A stretch of DNA of 64,000 bases from an uncultured Elusimicrobia bacterium (GTDB lineage: Bacteria > Elusimicrobiota > Elusimicrobia > Elusimicrobiales > UBA9959). The notes under the pieces are model-generated. The model ran no database searches and was not told the origin of the DNA. It saw nothing but the letters and a program-made list of their open reading frames with translations. Position 1 is the stretch's first letter, and each line of letters begins with the position of its first letter. A program made the translations under genes and the position numbers. The stretch spans positions 61,053 to 125,052 of the forward strand of contig CAIRNJ010000101.1 in assembly GCA_903879915.1 (NCBI GenBank). Reading direction: 5' to 3'. Positions 52,320 to 59,623 of this stretch are shown one piece after another.

Positions 52320-53903
52320 TTATACCAGCTTGGAGCCGGCGATCTTTTCCAGCGCTTTTTCTTTCTGGCGGGCGAATTCGCGGGCCTCTGCCGGCGTAAC
52401 CTGCGCGAAATGAATTACCTGGCCGGGTGCGTACTGCCCCAGCAGGTCTATATCTGCGGAGATAACGCTAAAAATGCGCGGGTAGCCGCCTGTAGTCTGG
52501 CGGTGGCGCAACAGTACGATGGGGCCGTCGGGCGTAAGCTGCACCGTGCCGTCGGCCACCGCGCCCGATACAATGCCGGCCGCGCCGCATTTCAGCCGCG
52601 GCTCGCCGGCCAGGCGCATCCCCATCTTATCCATCCGCAAAGTAGTGCGCCAGGCATTTTCCAGGAACGCTTGCGGCTCTTCCAGGCTGCCATGCTCCGG
52701 CCCCGGCAGCACGCGTATGCGCCCCCGGGGATCGGCCCAGCCGCCTACGCCGGAGAACGGCGCGGCCCCGGTCTTGGCCGCGGCCCCGACGCCCGGCCCG
52801 CCGGCCCGGAAACAGAAGTAAGTGCGCAGGCCGTACTGCTTTTCGCCCAGCGTAAGGCGGTCGCCCGGGGCAACGGCGTACGCACGGCTGTGTTCAGCCT
52901 CGCGCGCCGCCCCGCCGGAAATTATGCGCGCCGCACGCCGCGCGCCGGTCAGCGCGAACCGGCCGGCCGTAAGGAATTCTATCTCAGGCGGCACCAGCAT
53001 CTCCAGCGCCGGCGCGCCTGGCGGGTTGCCCAGCAGCAGGTTGCCGCGCCGCAGCGAAAAACAATCCATGGCGCCGCCGGGCGTTACGCCCACGTCCTGC
53101 CGGCCGTATACCGGCAGGCCCACGGTTTCGCAGATGCCCGGCTTGAGCAGCCGGAAATTCTCGGCCGCGCGCCCGGTGTCCCCCCCGCTCGGCGCCGTAA
53201 GTTCGCGCAGCCGCGCGGCCAGCGGCAGCGCTATGGGCGAATCGGAGTGAACGCAGATAGTGTCCGCGGAAAGCGGCTTCCAGTTATGCGGACCGGCCGG
53301 CCCGCCAACGTCCACACGGCCGCGCTGTATTATTTCCCCGGCCTGGGCCGCGGCCGCGTCAAGATCGGTTATGGAAGCCCCGGGTTTGGAGCGGTCCCTG
53401 AGGCGCAGCCGCCGGGCGGCGTTATCGAATTCATAACGCCGCTCGGCGAAAGCTTCGCGTAGAACGGCTATGCCGCGCCGCCCCGCGGCCAGGGCCAGTT
53501 CGCAATCGGCCGGCGCCAGTATTTCCGTTATGCCGGACTGCTCCAGCCACCCGGCCAGCGCTTCGGCCAGCCCGGCGTCGGCGCAGGCCTGGTTGTACAG
53601 CGCGCCATGAAATTTAACGCGCTTCACATCCGGCAGCAGCGCCAGCTGCGCGCCCAGCGCCGCCAGCAGTTTCGGTGTTGAGATACGCATGGGCAGCCGG
53701 CCGAAATTCTTGCGGTCCGGGTAGGAAAGATGCGCGGCCAGCCGCACGCCGTGCCGTTCGGCCAGCGCGCGGAAAAACTTTACGCTGGCCTTGGTGCCGG
53801 CGTGCCCGCCGCAGGCCAGGTTGGCTATATGGATAACTTCCATCAGCCGCCGGTCTTCGGCGCAGCCGGCGCCGCGCTCGCCTATGTCGCAGTTTATCAG
53901 CAT
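52320..53903 (-). CDS. fused 5-oxoprolinase subunits PxpA and PxpC
   Basis: 527 aa. Residues 1-225 are the LamB/YcsF (PxpA) domain: LINCDIGE, ANLACGGHAGTKASVKFFRALAERHGVRLAAHLSYPD, KFHGALYNQACAD and TICVHSDSPIALPLAARLRE. Residues 240-527 are the AHS2/KipA (PxpC) domain: LKPGICETVGLPVYGRQDVGVTPGGAMD, GNPPGAPALEM, ITGARRAARI-type loop, RVLPGPEH and RHRQTTGGYPRIFSVI. They are normally separate polypeptides. With PxpB they hydrolyse 5-oxoproline (pyroglutamate) to glutamate using ATP. The ATG overlaps the pxpB end by 7 bp. Stop codons of dinB and this gene converge 7 bp apart. Confidence 0.9.
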   Translation of the reverse strand: MLINCDIGERGAGCAEDRRLMEVIHIANLACGGHAGTKASVKFFRALAERHGVRLAAHLSYPDRKNFGRLPMRISTPKLLAALGAQLALLPDVKRVKFHGALYNQACADAGLAEALAGWLEQSGITEILAPADCELALAAGRRGIAVLREAFAERRYEFDNAARRLRLRDRSKPGASITDLDAAAAQAGEIIQRGRVDVGGPAGPHNWKPLSADTICVHSDSPIALPLAARLRELTAPSGGDTGRAAENFRLLKPGICETVGLPVYGRQDVGVTPGGAMDCFSLRRGNLLLGNPPGAPALEMLVPPEIEFLTAGRFALTGARRAARIISGGAAREAEHSRAYAVAPGDRLTLGEKQYGLRTYFCFRAGGPGVGAAAKTGAAPFSGVGGWADPRGRIRVLPGPEHGSLEEPQAFLENAWRTTLRMDKMGMRLAGEPRLKCGAAGIVSGAVADGTVQLTPDGPIVLLRHRQTTGGYPRIFSVISADIDLLGQYAPGQVIHFAQVTPAEAREFARQKEKALEKIAGSKLV

Positions 53904-54559
53904 TTTTCCGCCGCCCTGAAGATCACCGTATCGCCGGGCTCGATATTCTTCAACGCTGCCGGATCGGTCATGCCCAGGATGTGCCAGCCGCCGGGCGACA
54001 CTTCCGGGTAAACGCCGGTCTGCTGCCCGCCTATAGCTACGGCCCCGGCCGGCACTTTAAGCCGCGGCGAGGCCAGCCGCGGCACGGCCAGGGCGGGGTC
54101 GAGCCCCAGCAGATACGGAAAATGCGGCCGGAACCCTATCATGGCCACCAGGTACTGCGCCGCCGTATGGCGCCGGATAACTTCCCCGACGGTCAGCCCG
54201 GTCAGTTCGGCCACGCGCGGCAGGTCCTCCCCGCGGTAGTCCACCGGCAGGATGTGCCTGGCGGCGCGCCCGGCCAGCTCCGCTTCCGCCGAAGGCAGGG
54301 AAGTCAGGCAGCGGTCCACCACCCGGCGCACCGCCGCCCAATCGCACAGCGGGCCGCCGTGGGCCGCCAGCGCGGTATAGGAGGGCACCAGGTCGTGCAC
54401 GCCCAGCGCGGCCAGCGCTTTATCCGCTTTCAGCCGCCGGTAGGCGTAAAGCACCCGCAGCGAGGTCAGCCGCCCGATGGCGCCGCCCAGCTCCCAGCAA
54501 AGGCAGGCGTCGCCGAGGAAATAAGTGCGGTATGTTTTTTTCGCTGGCGGCATATTCAC
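53897..54559 (-). CDS. pxpB: 5-oxoprolinase subunit PxpB (KipI/AHS1)
   Basis: 220 aa. YFLGDACLCWELGG begins the AHS1 domain; HDLVPSYTALAAH, ILPVDYRGEDLPRVAELTGLTVGEVIRRHTAAQYLVAMIGFRPHFPYLLGLDPALAVPRLASPR and the end GGWHILGMTD are the family landmarks, including GxxPHFPYL. It forms a complex with the PxpC part to activate 5-oxoproline with ATP. It heads a two-gene operon with overlapping reading frames. The starts 54559 and 54553 are both possible. Confidence 0.9.
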   Translation of the reverse strand: MNMPPAKKTYRTYFLGDACLCWELGGAIGRLTSLRVLYAYRRLKADKALAALGVHDLVPSYTALAAHGGPLCDWAAVRRVVDRCLTSLPSAEAELAGRAARHILPVDYRGEDLPRVAELTGLTVGEVIRRHTAAQYLVAMIGFRPHFPYLLGLDPALAVPRLASPRLKVPAGAVAIGGQQTGVYPEVSPGGWHILGMTDPAALKNIEPGDTVIFRAAEKC

Positions 54560-54812
54560 TTTGTAAATAGTGCTGATTTCAAAACAGCAACTGTTTCTTA
54601 TTCTATATTTTCACATCAGAGCTGACAATTTTATTTATTTAAAAACGGCAATGAGGCCACAAGTATCAGGTCCAGATCGTGTCAGCTTTGCCGCGGCTTT
54701 TTTTGTTTGGCATATTTGAGCAATATTTATTCAAGCCGCGTTAATGATATATACTTTTTCAACAGACTTATAGCGCTGGTGCTTTTACCCGGGAATCTCA
54801 GGAGACACCTAA

Positions 54813-55343
54813 ATGGCTAGGAACTTAGCAGCTGCAGTACTGTTGGCCTTCGCGCTCCAGGCTTGCCGGGCCAACATGAAGCAGGCGGGGAAGAATAGCG
54901 AAGCTGGCTGGGAAGACTGCGCCAGGGTACCGGGCATTCCTTGCGCCACCAGGAAAGTCGGCGATAAAAAAGCGGCCAAGGTGTTCGCCGCGTTCAGAGA
55001 AGTGGGTGTCGAGGCGGAGAAAGGCAGCGACAGTGAGCAGTTCTCCGTTTTATTGGCTTCCTGTGTTAAGACAACGGCAGACTATGAATGCGCTTTCAAA
55101 TATCATCAACCCGACAAGGATGGGGAGCTTACACCGCAGATCAGCATCTTTGACGGGGACGGGCAAAATAACGGCAAGGCGAAAGCCCTGTATATTGCTC
55201 TTGTTAAAGCAGGGGTAAAGGAAGATTGTAATACTGGAACATGCGTTGTAGCGGTTACCAGCGCGGGTTGCCGAAAGATCTCCGCTGACGGCAGTACTGA
55301 CTGCTACCTTGCAAAAGGCACGGCCGTGGAGGTGGCGTGGTAG
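54813..55343 (+). CDS. Cys-rich exported lipoprotein of unknown function
   Basis: 176 aa. Signal peptide ARNLAAAVLLAFALQAC ends in a lipobox (L-Q-A-C). Eight further Cys are spread through the mature part (WEDCARVPGIPCATR, ASCVKTTADYECAF, EDCNTGTCVVAV, AGCRKIS, STDCYL), enough for four disulfides. CAGGAGA precedes the ATG. A -10 box TATACT near 54750 with TTATTC 17 bp upstream is a possible promoter. The 253-bp gap before it is AT-rich with no gene. Own terminator at 55373. Confidence 0.7.
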   Translation: MARNLAAAVLLAFALQACRANMKQAGKNSEAGWEDCARVPGIPCATRKVGDKKAAKVFAAFREVGVEAEKGSDSEQFSVLLASCVKTTADYECAFKYHQPDKDGELTPQISIFDGDGQNNGKAKALYIALVKAGVKEDCNTGTCVVAVTSAGCRKISADGSTDCYLAKGTAVEVAW

Positions 55344-55372
55344 CCGGGTGGTAGCGGAACCGGATTTAGCAG

Positions 55373-55403
55373 GACCCCGGCAGTTTTGCCGGGGTCTTTT
55401 TTT
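55373..55403 (+). terminator. intrinsic terminator of the lipoprotein gene
   Basis: GACCCCGGCA (55373-55382) pairs fully with TGCCGGGGTC (55387-55396) around GTTT, followed by seven T residues. It separates the gene from the downstream SOS-like operator. Confidence 0.93.
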
Positions 55404-55499
55404 AGCTCTTGGCACACAGGCAAGGGGTTTTTTTTTTCAGGCTGCATGGACAGCGTTTCCCGGCATAAGCCTGCAGGGATGGAACAATTATCCAAAAAC

Positions 55500-55537
55500 C
55501 AACCCGACACTACGCTGTCGGGTTGATGTGGTATGCT
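55500..55537 (+). promoter_or_regulatory. SOS-like operator and promoter of the DUF2779 nuclease
   Basis: CAACCCGACA (55500-55509), 6 bp, TGTCGGGTTG (55516-55525), perfect arms, then ATGTGG and TATGCT (55532-55537). Spacing between repeat and -10 box equals that at recA and dinB. The leader to ATG 55559 is about 17 nt with AAGGAG in it. Confidence 0.83.
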
Positions 55538-55558
55538 ATTTATGTAAGGAGAATTTTT

Positions 55559-57040
55559 ATGTTCGGCAAGCGCATCTCTAAATCGCAGTTCATGATGGGG
55601 CGGCAATGCCTTAAAAGGCTCTGGCTTTACAATTACCGCCGCGGCCTCATGCCGCCGGTCAGCCCGGAGCAGCAGCATGTTTTCGACGAGGGACACGCCA
55701 TAGGGGTGCTGGGCCGGGAATATTTCCCCGGCGGCCGGCTGGTGGACGCGGACTTCAAACATGTCCGGGAGGCCGTGCAGCGCACCGCCGAGCTGGTAGA
55801 AGAAGGCGCCGGGCTCATTTACGAGCCCGCTTTTGTTTTCGACAACGTGCTGGTGCGGTGCGATATTCTCAAGCGCAACCCGGACGGCTCCTGGGACCTT
55901 ATAGAGGTGAAGGGCTCCACCGAGGTGAAGCCGGAATATCTGCAGGACGCGGCCATACAGCGCTACGTGCTGGCGGGAGCCGGGCTGGAAATAAACAGAA
56001 CGGCGCTGCTGCATATAAACAAGGCTTTCGTGCGGCGCGGCCCCATAGACGCGCAAAAGTTCTTCCTCCTGGCGGACATCACGGCCGAGACCGCCGCCCT
56101 CCTGGCCGGCACGGGGGACGACCTGGAGCGGTTCATGGAAGCCCTTTCCTCCGGCTCCGAGCCGCAGGTGGGCATAGGGCAGCATTGTTCCATGCCGTAC
56201 AACTGCGAATTCCGCGGATATTGCTGGAAAGGCCTGCCGGAGCATTCCATTTACGATATCCCGCGCCTGAGCTGGGAGAAGAAGAACACGCTGAAAGCCA
56301 TGGGCATACTGCGCTTCAGGGACGTGCCGGACGCTTTCGACCTGAGCGACGGGCAGAAGGCGGCTTTGCGGGTGGAGAAAAGCGGCCGCACCCTGCTGGA
56401 CAAGGCGAAAATTGCGGAGTTCCTGGGCACCATACAATACCCGCTGTATCACATTGATTTCGAAACCATCATGCCGGGCCTGCCGCTGTACGACGGCTCG
56501 CGGCCGTACCAGCAGGTACCGTTCCAGGTTTCGCTGCACGTGCAGGCGGCGGCGGGCGCCGAGCCGCGGCATTTCGAATATCTCGGCGACGGGCGCGCGG
56601 ACCCGCGGCCCGGGCTTATCGGCTTTCTGCTGGCGCACATAGGCCCGGCCGGTTCGCTGCTGGCCTACAACGCGGCTTTCGAGGCCAGGCGCATAGAAGA
56701 GCTGGCGCGGGACTTCCCGGAGCACGGGCCGGCGCTGCAGGCCCTGCCGGCCAGGTTCGCGGACCTGATGCAGCCGTTCCTGGAGCGGGCTTACGTGCCC
56801 GCGCAGTGCCACGGCCGGTTCTCGCTGAAAAAGATCCTGCCGGCGCTGGTGCCGGACATGACCTATGAGGGCCTGCCCATCGGCAACGGCGGGGACGCCC
56901 AGCTGGCGTACTACCATATCCTGTCCGGCAAACTTTCGGACGCCGAAACAGAGGCCTTGCGGCAGAACCTTTTAATCTATTGCGGCCAGGACACCCTGGC
57001 CATGGTAAAGATACTGGCGCATCTGTACCAGGTAAGCTGA
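55559..57040 (+). CDS. DUF2779 protein: Cas4/RecB-like nuclease domain plus DEDD-like exonuclease domain
   Basis: 493 aa from the ATG at 55559, chosen for AAGGAG and the promoter. Residues 1-240: ISKSQFMMGRQCLKRLWLYNYR entry, LVRCDIL and LIEVKGSTEVKPEYLQDAAIQRYVL supply the PD-(D/E)XK core (Asp, Glu-x-Lys, QxxxY), and Cys12-like C in GRQCLKR with CSMPYNCEFRGYC could hold a cluster as in Cas4/AddB. Residues 295-493: YHIDFETIMPGLPLYDG, LLAYNAAFEARRIEEL and YCGQDTLAMVKIL give DEDD-type acids. It is a probable DNA-repair nuclease under the SOS-like operator. Confidence 0.85.
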   Translation: MFGKRISKSQFMMGRQCLKRLWLYNYRRGLMPPVSPEQQHVFDEGHAIGVLGREYFPGGRLVDADFKHVREAVQRTAELVEEGAGLIYEPAFVFDNVLVRCDILKRNPDGSWDLIEVKGSTEVKPEYLQDAAIQRYVLAGAGLEINRTALLHINKAFVRRGPIDAQKFFLLADITAETAALLAGTGDDLERFMEALSSGSEPQVGIGQHCSMPYNCEFRGYCWKGLPEHSIYDIPRLSWEKKNTLKAMGILRFRDVPDAFDLSDGQKAALRVEKSGRTLLDKAKIAEFLGTIQYPLYHIDFETIMPGLPLYDGSRPYQQVPFQVSLHVQAAAGAEPRHFEYLGDGRADPRPGLIGFLLAHIGPAGSLLAYNAAFEARRIEELARDFPEHGPALQALPARFADLMQPFLERAYVPAQCHGRFSLKKILPALVPDMTYEGLPIGNGGDAQLAYYHILSGKLSDAETEALRQNLLIYCGQDTLAMVKILAHLYQVS

Positions 57041-57053
57041 GCGGGCGCCGGTC

Positions 57054-57216
57054 TTATTCCGCCCGGCGGCGCAGCAGCGCGTGCCAGAAGCCGGAGGGCT
57101 CGGAGGTAAGGGCTAACACGTCGAAGTCTTTGCCGAACAGCGCGGGAAAATCCTTTTTAACGAAGCAGCGGCGGTAGGCGCCGCGCGCTATGTGCCAATG
57201 CGCCGCGTTCCTTTGA
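57054..57216 (-). pseudogene. C-terminal part of the frameshifted methyltransferase
   Basis: This frame reads NAAHWHIARGAYRRCFVKKDFPALFG then KDFDVLALTSEPSGFWHALLRRRAE and stops at TAA 57054. It directly extends the methyltransferase encoded at 57188-57679 when one base is restored at about 57207-57216. It has no start codon of its own with a ribosome site. The stop is 14 bp from the stop of the converging nuclease gene. Confidence 0.65.
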
Positions 57217-57679
57217 AGAAACGGAAGCCGGGGCTGAACACCGTAAGCGCCAGGCAGCCGCCCGGCTTCAGCACGCGCAGCAGGCCCCGCCTGTACGCCG
57301 GCCAGTCGGCCTTGCGCTGGTGGTGCAGGCAGCCGAAATCTATAACGACCGAGAAACTGCCTTGGTTGAAAGGCAGGCGCAGCGCGTCGGCTTTCACAAA
57401 ACGCACGGCGGCCCCGGCGGCGCGCGCGGCGGCCCTGGCGCGCTTAAGGGCGTTCGGCTCGAAGTCGGCGCCGGTAACCCGGAAGCCGCGCCGGGCGGCC
57501 GCTATGGCGTGCCGGCCCTCGCCGCAGCCCAGGTCCAGCAGCGCCGCGCCGGGCAATTCCCCGGCCAGCCGGGCCAGGGCGCGCAGCACGTACGGGCTGG
57601 GTTCCGTTTCCCAGCCGTGGCGGCCGGTGCGGTACGCCTCCCGGAAATAGTTCTTATTGGCTTTTGCTTTCGATATCAT
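57188..57679 (-). CDS. class I SAM methyltransferase, 3' end frameshifted
   Basis: 163 aa from the ATG at 57679, which has GGAGG upstream; the open frame goes on to 57730 without support. LLDLGCGEGRHAIAAARRGFRVTGADFEPNALKRA is the SAM-binding motif I-II, and VVIDFGCLHHQRKADWPAYRRGLLRVLKPGGCLALTVFSPG supplies motifs III and beyond. It resembles TehB/UbiE-like small-molecule methyltransferases; substrate unknown. The chain stops early at TAG 57188. The -1 frame from about 57210 completes a normal C-terminus. Confidence 0.75.
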   Translation of the reverse strand: MISKAKANKNYFREAYRTGRHGWETEPSPYVLRALARLAGELPGAALLDLGCGEGRHAIAAARRGFRVTGADFEPNALKRARAAARAAGAAVRFVKADALRLPFNQGSFSVVIDFGCLHHQRKADWPAYRRGLLRVLKPGGCLALTVFSPGFRFFKGTRRIGT

Positions 57680-57760
57680 CCCGGCCTCCCGCACGCTCCC
57701 GAAGCCCAAAAGGAAGAGTCCGCGAGACACCCGTTTAATAAGGGCCGCGGACTCATCGAT

Positions 57761-57788
57761 AGTGTAGCAGACGTATCACGGTTGTCAA
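57761..57788 (-). promoter_or_regulatory. promoter of the methyltransferase gene
   Basis: Minus-strand TTGACA (57788-57783) and TACACT (57766-57761) are spaced 16 bp. The leader to ATG 57679 is about 75 nt. No SOS-type repeat is present here. Confidence 0.68.
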
Positions 57789-57805
57789 GGCCTAATCTAT
57801 AACGC

Positions 57806-58378
57806 TTAATCGCACCAGTTCACGGCCGGCGCGCGGAAAGATTCCGGGCATTCGCCGTCATAGTACGCGGCGGCGCGCACGGTATCCGGGGTTCCTATTT
57901 TCAGCAGCGCCTTGCGCGCGCGCCGGCGCAGCGCCGCGTCGGTGAGCGTCCACTGCACCTGCTTGGGCACGTTCAGGCCGGCTATGCCCTCCAGCCCGGC
58001 CGCGGCCCCGCGCCGCGCGGCGGGGTCGGAGGAATTCATTACGCCCAAGAGCGCCGGCACGGCGCAAACCGCCTCGGGCCCCACGCGCCCCAGCGCGAAC
58101 CCGGCCAGCCTGCGCGCCGAGGGGTCGGCGTCCTGCAGCGCGCCGGTAAGCGCTGCCACAAGCCCGGCGCGCGCTTCGGCGCTCAATTTTCCCGGCGCGT
58201 CGGAGCCCGGGAAGCGCCGGGCGAAAGCTTTCGCCTCGAAAGAAGTTTCCAGCAATTGCCTCCCCGTGTTCCTGAACGAGCCTATAATAAGGAACAGCGA
58301 GATCAGCACCACCGCCGCCACCAGCACGCTCATAATGCCGGCGCCCCGCCGGCGGGCAAGTGCATTGGTCAGCGTCAT
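57806..58378 (-). CDS. membrane-anchored HEAT-repeat protein
   Basis: 190 aa. One N-terminal membrane helix (IMSVLVAAVVLISLFLIIGSF) is followed by HEAT-like helical pairs (LVAALTGALQDADPSARRLAGFALGRVGPEAVCAVPALLGVMNSSDPAARRGAAAGLEGIAGL) at about 75-135 and a third pair to 170. Such repeats bind proteins. Function unknown. The start overlaps the end of the lipid-kinase gene by 4 bp (translation coupling), so they likely work together or share control. Confidence 0.72.
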   Translation of the reverse strand: MTLTNALARRRGAGIMSVLVAAVVLISLFLIIGSFRNTGRQLLETSFEAKAFARRFPGSDAPGKLSAEARAGLVAALTGALQDADPSARRLAGFALGRVGPEAVCAVPALLGVMNSSDPAARRGAAAGLEGIAGLNVPKQVQWTLTDAALRRRARKALLKIGTPDTVRAAAYYDGECPESFRAPAVNWCD

Positions 58379-59322
58379 ACCTTCCCCCTTTCCGCATGCC
58401 GGCGCGGCGCCAGCACCGTTACCGCCCGGGGCAGCACTTCGAACTCGGCCGGGAACATGCCGTCGGCCTCGCCGTCGATGTTCAGATAGACCGGGACGTC
58501 GGCCGAAGCTTTAAGGACCTTCACCCCGCGCAGCGTGATGCCCGGCTCGCGCAGATGCGTGCCGCGGTACAGGCGCGGGAAGTTGCGCCACAGCTTCAGG
58601 CGGCTCATGCCGCCCACCAGCACCAGGTCCAGCGCGCCGTCGTCGTCGCGGGCGCCGGGAGCCACCAGCATGCCGCCGCCCATGTAAGAGGTATTGGCCA
58701 GCACGCCCATATGGTAAAGCCCGGAAAGATCGGCGCCGTCGGCGTTAAGCCGCATGAACACCGGCCGCGCGGCCAGCAGCGCGTGGCCGGAGCTCAGCGC
58801 GTAGGACAGCGTGCCGCCTAATTTCTTGCCTGTGGTTTTTATACGCCGGGCCACTTCGCCGGCCAGGCCGAAAGCGGCGATGTTGACGAAGTGCCGCTCG
58901 CGGAGCGCACCGTCCGGGCCGGGGCAGCGCACGCGCCCTACGTCCAGCCCGCGCCGCTCCCCGCTCCTGAACAGTTCCAGCAGCCCGGCGTGGTCGCGCG
59001 GGTAGCGAAGGTGGCGGGCGAGGTCGCAGCCGGAGCCGGCCGGCAGCGCCGCCAGCTCCGTGGCGCGCCGGATAGCGTCGGGCAGGCGCATCACGCCTTC
59101 CAGCATTTCGCTGAAAGTGCCGTCGCCCCCGACGGCCACCAGGCGGCTCACGCCGGCTTCGGCGGCCCTGAAGGCCAGCTCGGCCGCGTGCCCGGGCCCC
59201 CGGGTGCGCTCGCAGGCGGCGTCGGCCAGGTGAGCCCCGGCCGCGGCTTTGAAAGCTTCCCACACGCCGGAGGCGCGCCCGTGCCCCGCCGCGGGGTTCA
59301 GGATGAACAAGGTCTGGAACAT
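58375..59322 (-). CDS. diacylglycerol kinase catalytic-domain protein (YegS/DgkB-like)
   Basis: 315 aa. NPAAGHGRA at the N-terminus, the kinase signature VAVGGDGTFSEMLEGV (GGDGT at about 66-70), LPAGSGCDLARHL and the C-terminal YLNIDGEADGMFPAEFEVLPRAVTVL with the acidic Asp-Gly-Glu motif are all present. It phosphorylates diacylglycerol or another lipid alcohol (sphingosine-like or undecaprenol are alternatives) with ATP. It is followed by the HEAT protein on one transcript. Confidence 0.9.
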   Translation of the reverse strand: MFQTLFILNPAAGHGRASGVWEAFKAAAGAHLADAACERTRGPGHAAELAFRAAEAGVSRLVAVGGDGTFSEMLEGVMRLPDAIRRATELAALPAGSGCDLARHLRYPRDHAGLLELFRSGERRGLDVGRVRCPGPDGALRERHFVNIAAFGLAGEVARRIKTTGKKLGGTLSYALSSGHALLAARPVFMRLNADGADLSGLYHMGVLANTSYMGGGMLVAPGARDDDGALDLVLVGGMSRLKLWRNFPRLYRGTHLREPGITLRGVKVLKASADVPVYLNIDGEADGMFPAEFEVLPRAVTVLAPRRHAERGKV

Positions 59323-59340
59323 ATGTTATTCAACGATATA

Positions 59341-59384
59341 AAAAAGAGGCGGCGCTTCCAAGCTTTTCAGCTTTTGGCGCCGCC
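59341..59384 (-). terminator. intrinsic terminator of the 22-aa protein gene
   Basis: On the minus strand GGCGGCGC (59384-59377) pairs with GCGCCGCC (59355-59348); an inner AGCTGAAAAGCT hairpin fills the loop; TCTTTTTT follows. It starts 20 bp past the stop codon at 59404. Confidence 0.82.
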
Positions 59385-59403
59385 GTTTGCTAAGCAGTAC
59401 TAA

Positions 59404-59472
59404 CTATTTCTTTTTGGCTTTCTTAGCAACTTTCTTTACGGCTTTCTTCGCAACTTTCTTTTTAGCGGGCAT
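59404..59472 (-). CDS. 22-aa Lys/Ala-rich histone-H1-like protein
   Basis: Too short for usual gene finders. The ATG at 59472 has AGGAG 5 bp upstream. The protein is MPAKKKVAKKAV followed by KKVAKKAKKK: only Met, Pro, Ala, Lys and Val, with Lys at over half the positions. This resembles the C-terminal tail of histone H1 and bacterial Hc1/AlgP-type DNA-binding tails. It has its own promoter (59506-59534) and terminator (59341-59384), both well formed, so it is probably a real stand-alone gene. It should bind DNA, RNA or ribosomes by charge. Uncertain only because of size. Confidence 0.72.
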   Translation of the reverse strand: MPAKKKVAKKAVKKVAKKAKKK

Positions 59473-59505
59473 TTTTTCTCCTTGCACTTTACAGTGCTGT
59501 TCCTG

Positions 59506-59534
59506 ATTCTATCTATTGTGCAGTAGAAATGCAA
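59506..59534 (-). promoter_or_regulatory. promoter of the 22-aa protein gene
   Basis: TTGCAT (59534-59529), 17 bp, TAGAAT (59511-59506) on the minus strand. The other small Lys-rich gene (61854) has TTGCAT, 17 bp, TAGTAT, nearly the same promoter. Confidence 0.7.
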
Positions 59535-59611
59535 TAGTTTTTTTGTATTTTTTTTATTATTTTTCAACCGGCGCGGGAAAATATAAAAATAGCGGGCGCG
59601 CCAGTGTTTTA

Positions 59612-59617
59612 TATAAT
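59612..59617 (+). promoter_or_regulatory. -10 box giving a leaderless Rieske transcript
   Basis: TATAAT (59612-59617) ends 6 bp before ATG 59624, so the first base transcribed should be at or near the start codon. The region just upstream is AT-rich but has no clear -35 box. Confidence 0.55.
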
Positions 59618-59623
59618 CTAAAA

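Noticed and set aside
55105..55114. A fourth SOS-like half-site (CAACCCGACA) inside the lipoprotein gene
   Set aside because: The second arm is missing and no -10 box follows; it is part of a coding sequence.
57720..57790. SOS-like operator before the methyltransferase gene
   Set aside because: The promoter has TTGACA and TACACT but no inverted repeat resembling the recA/dinB sites.
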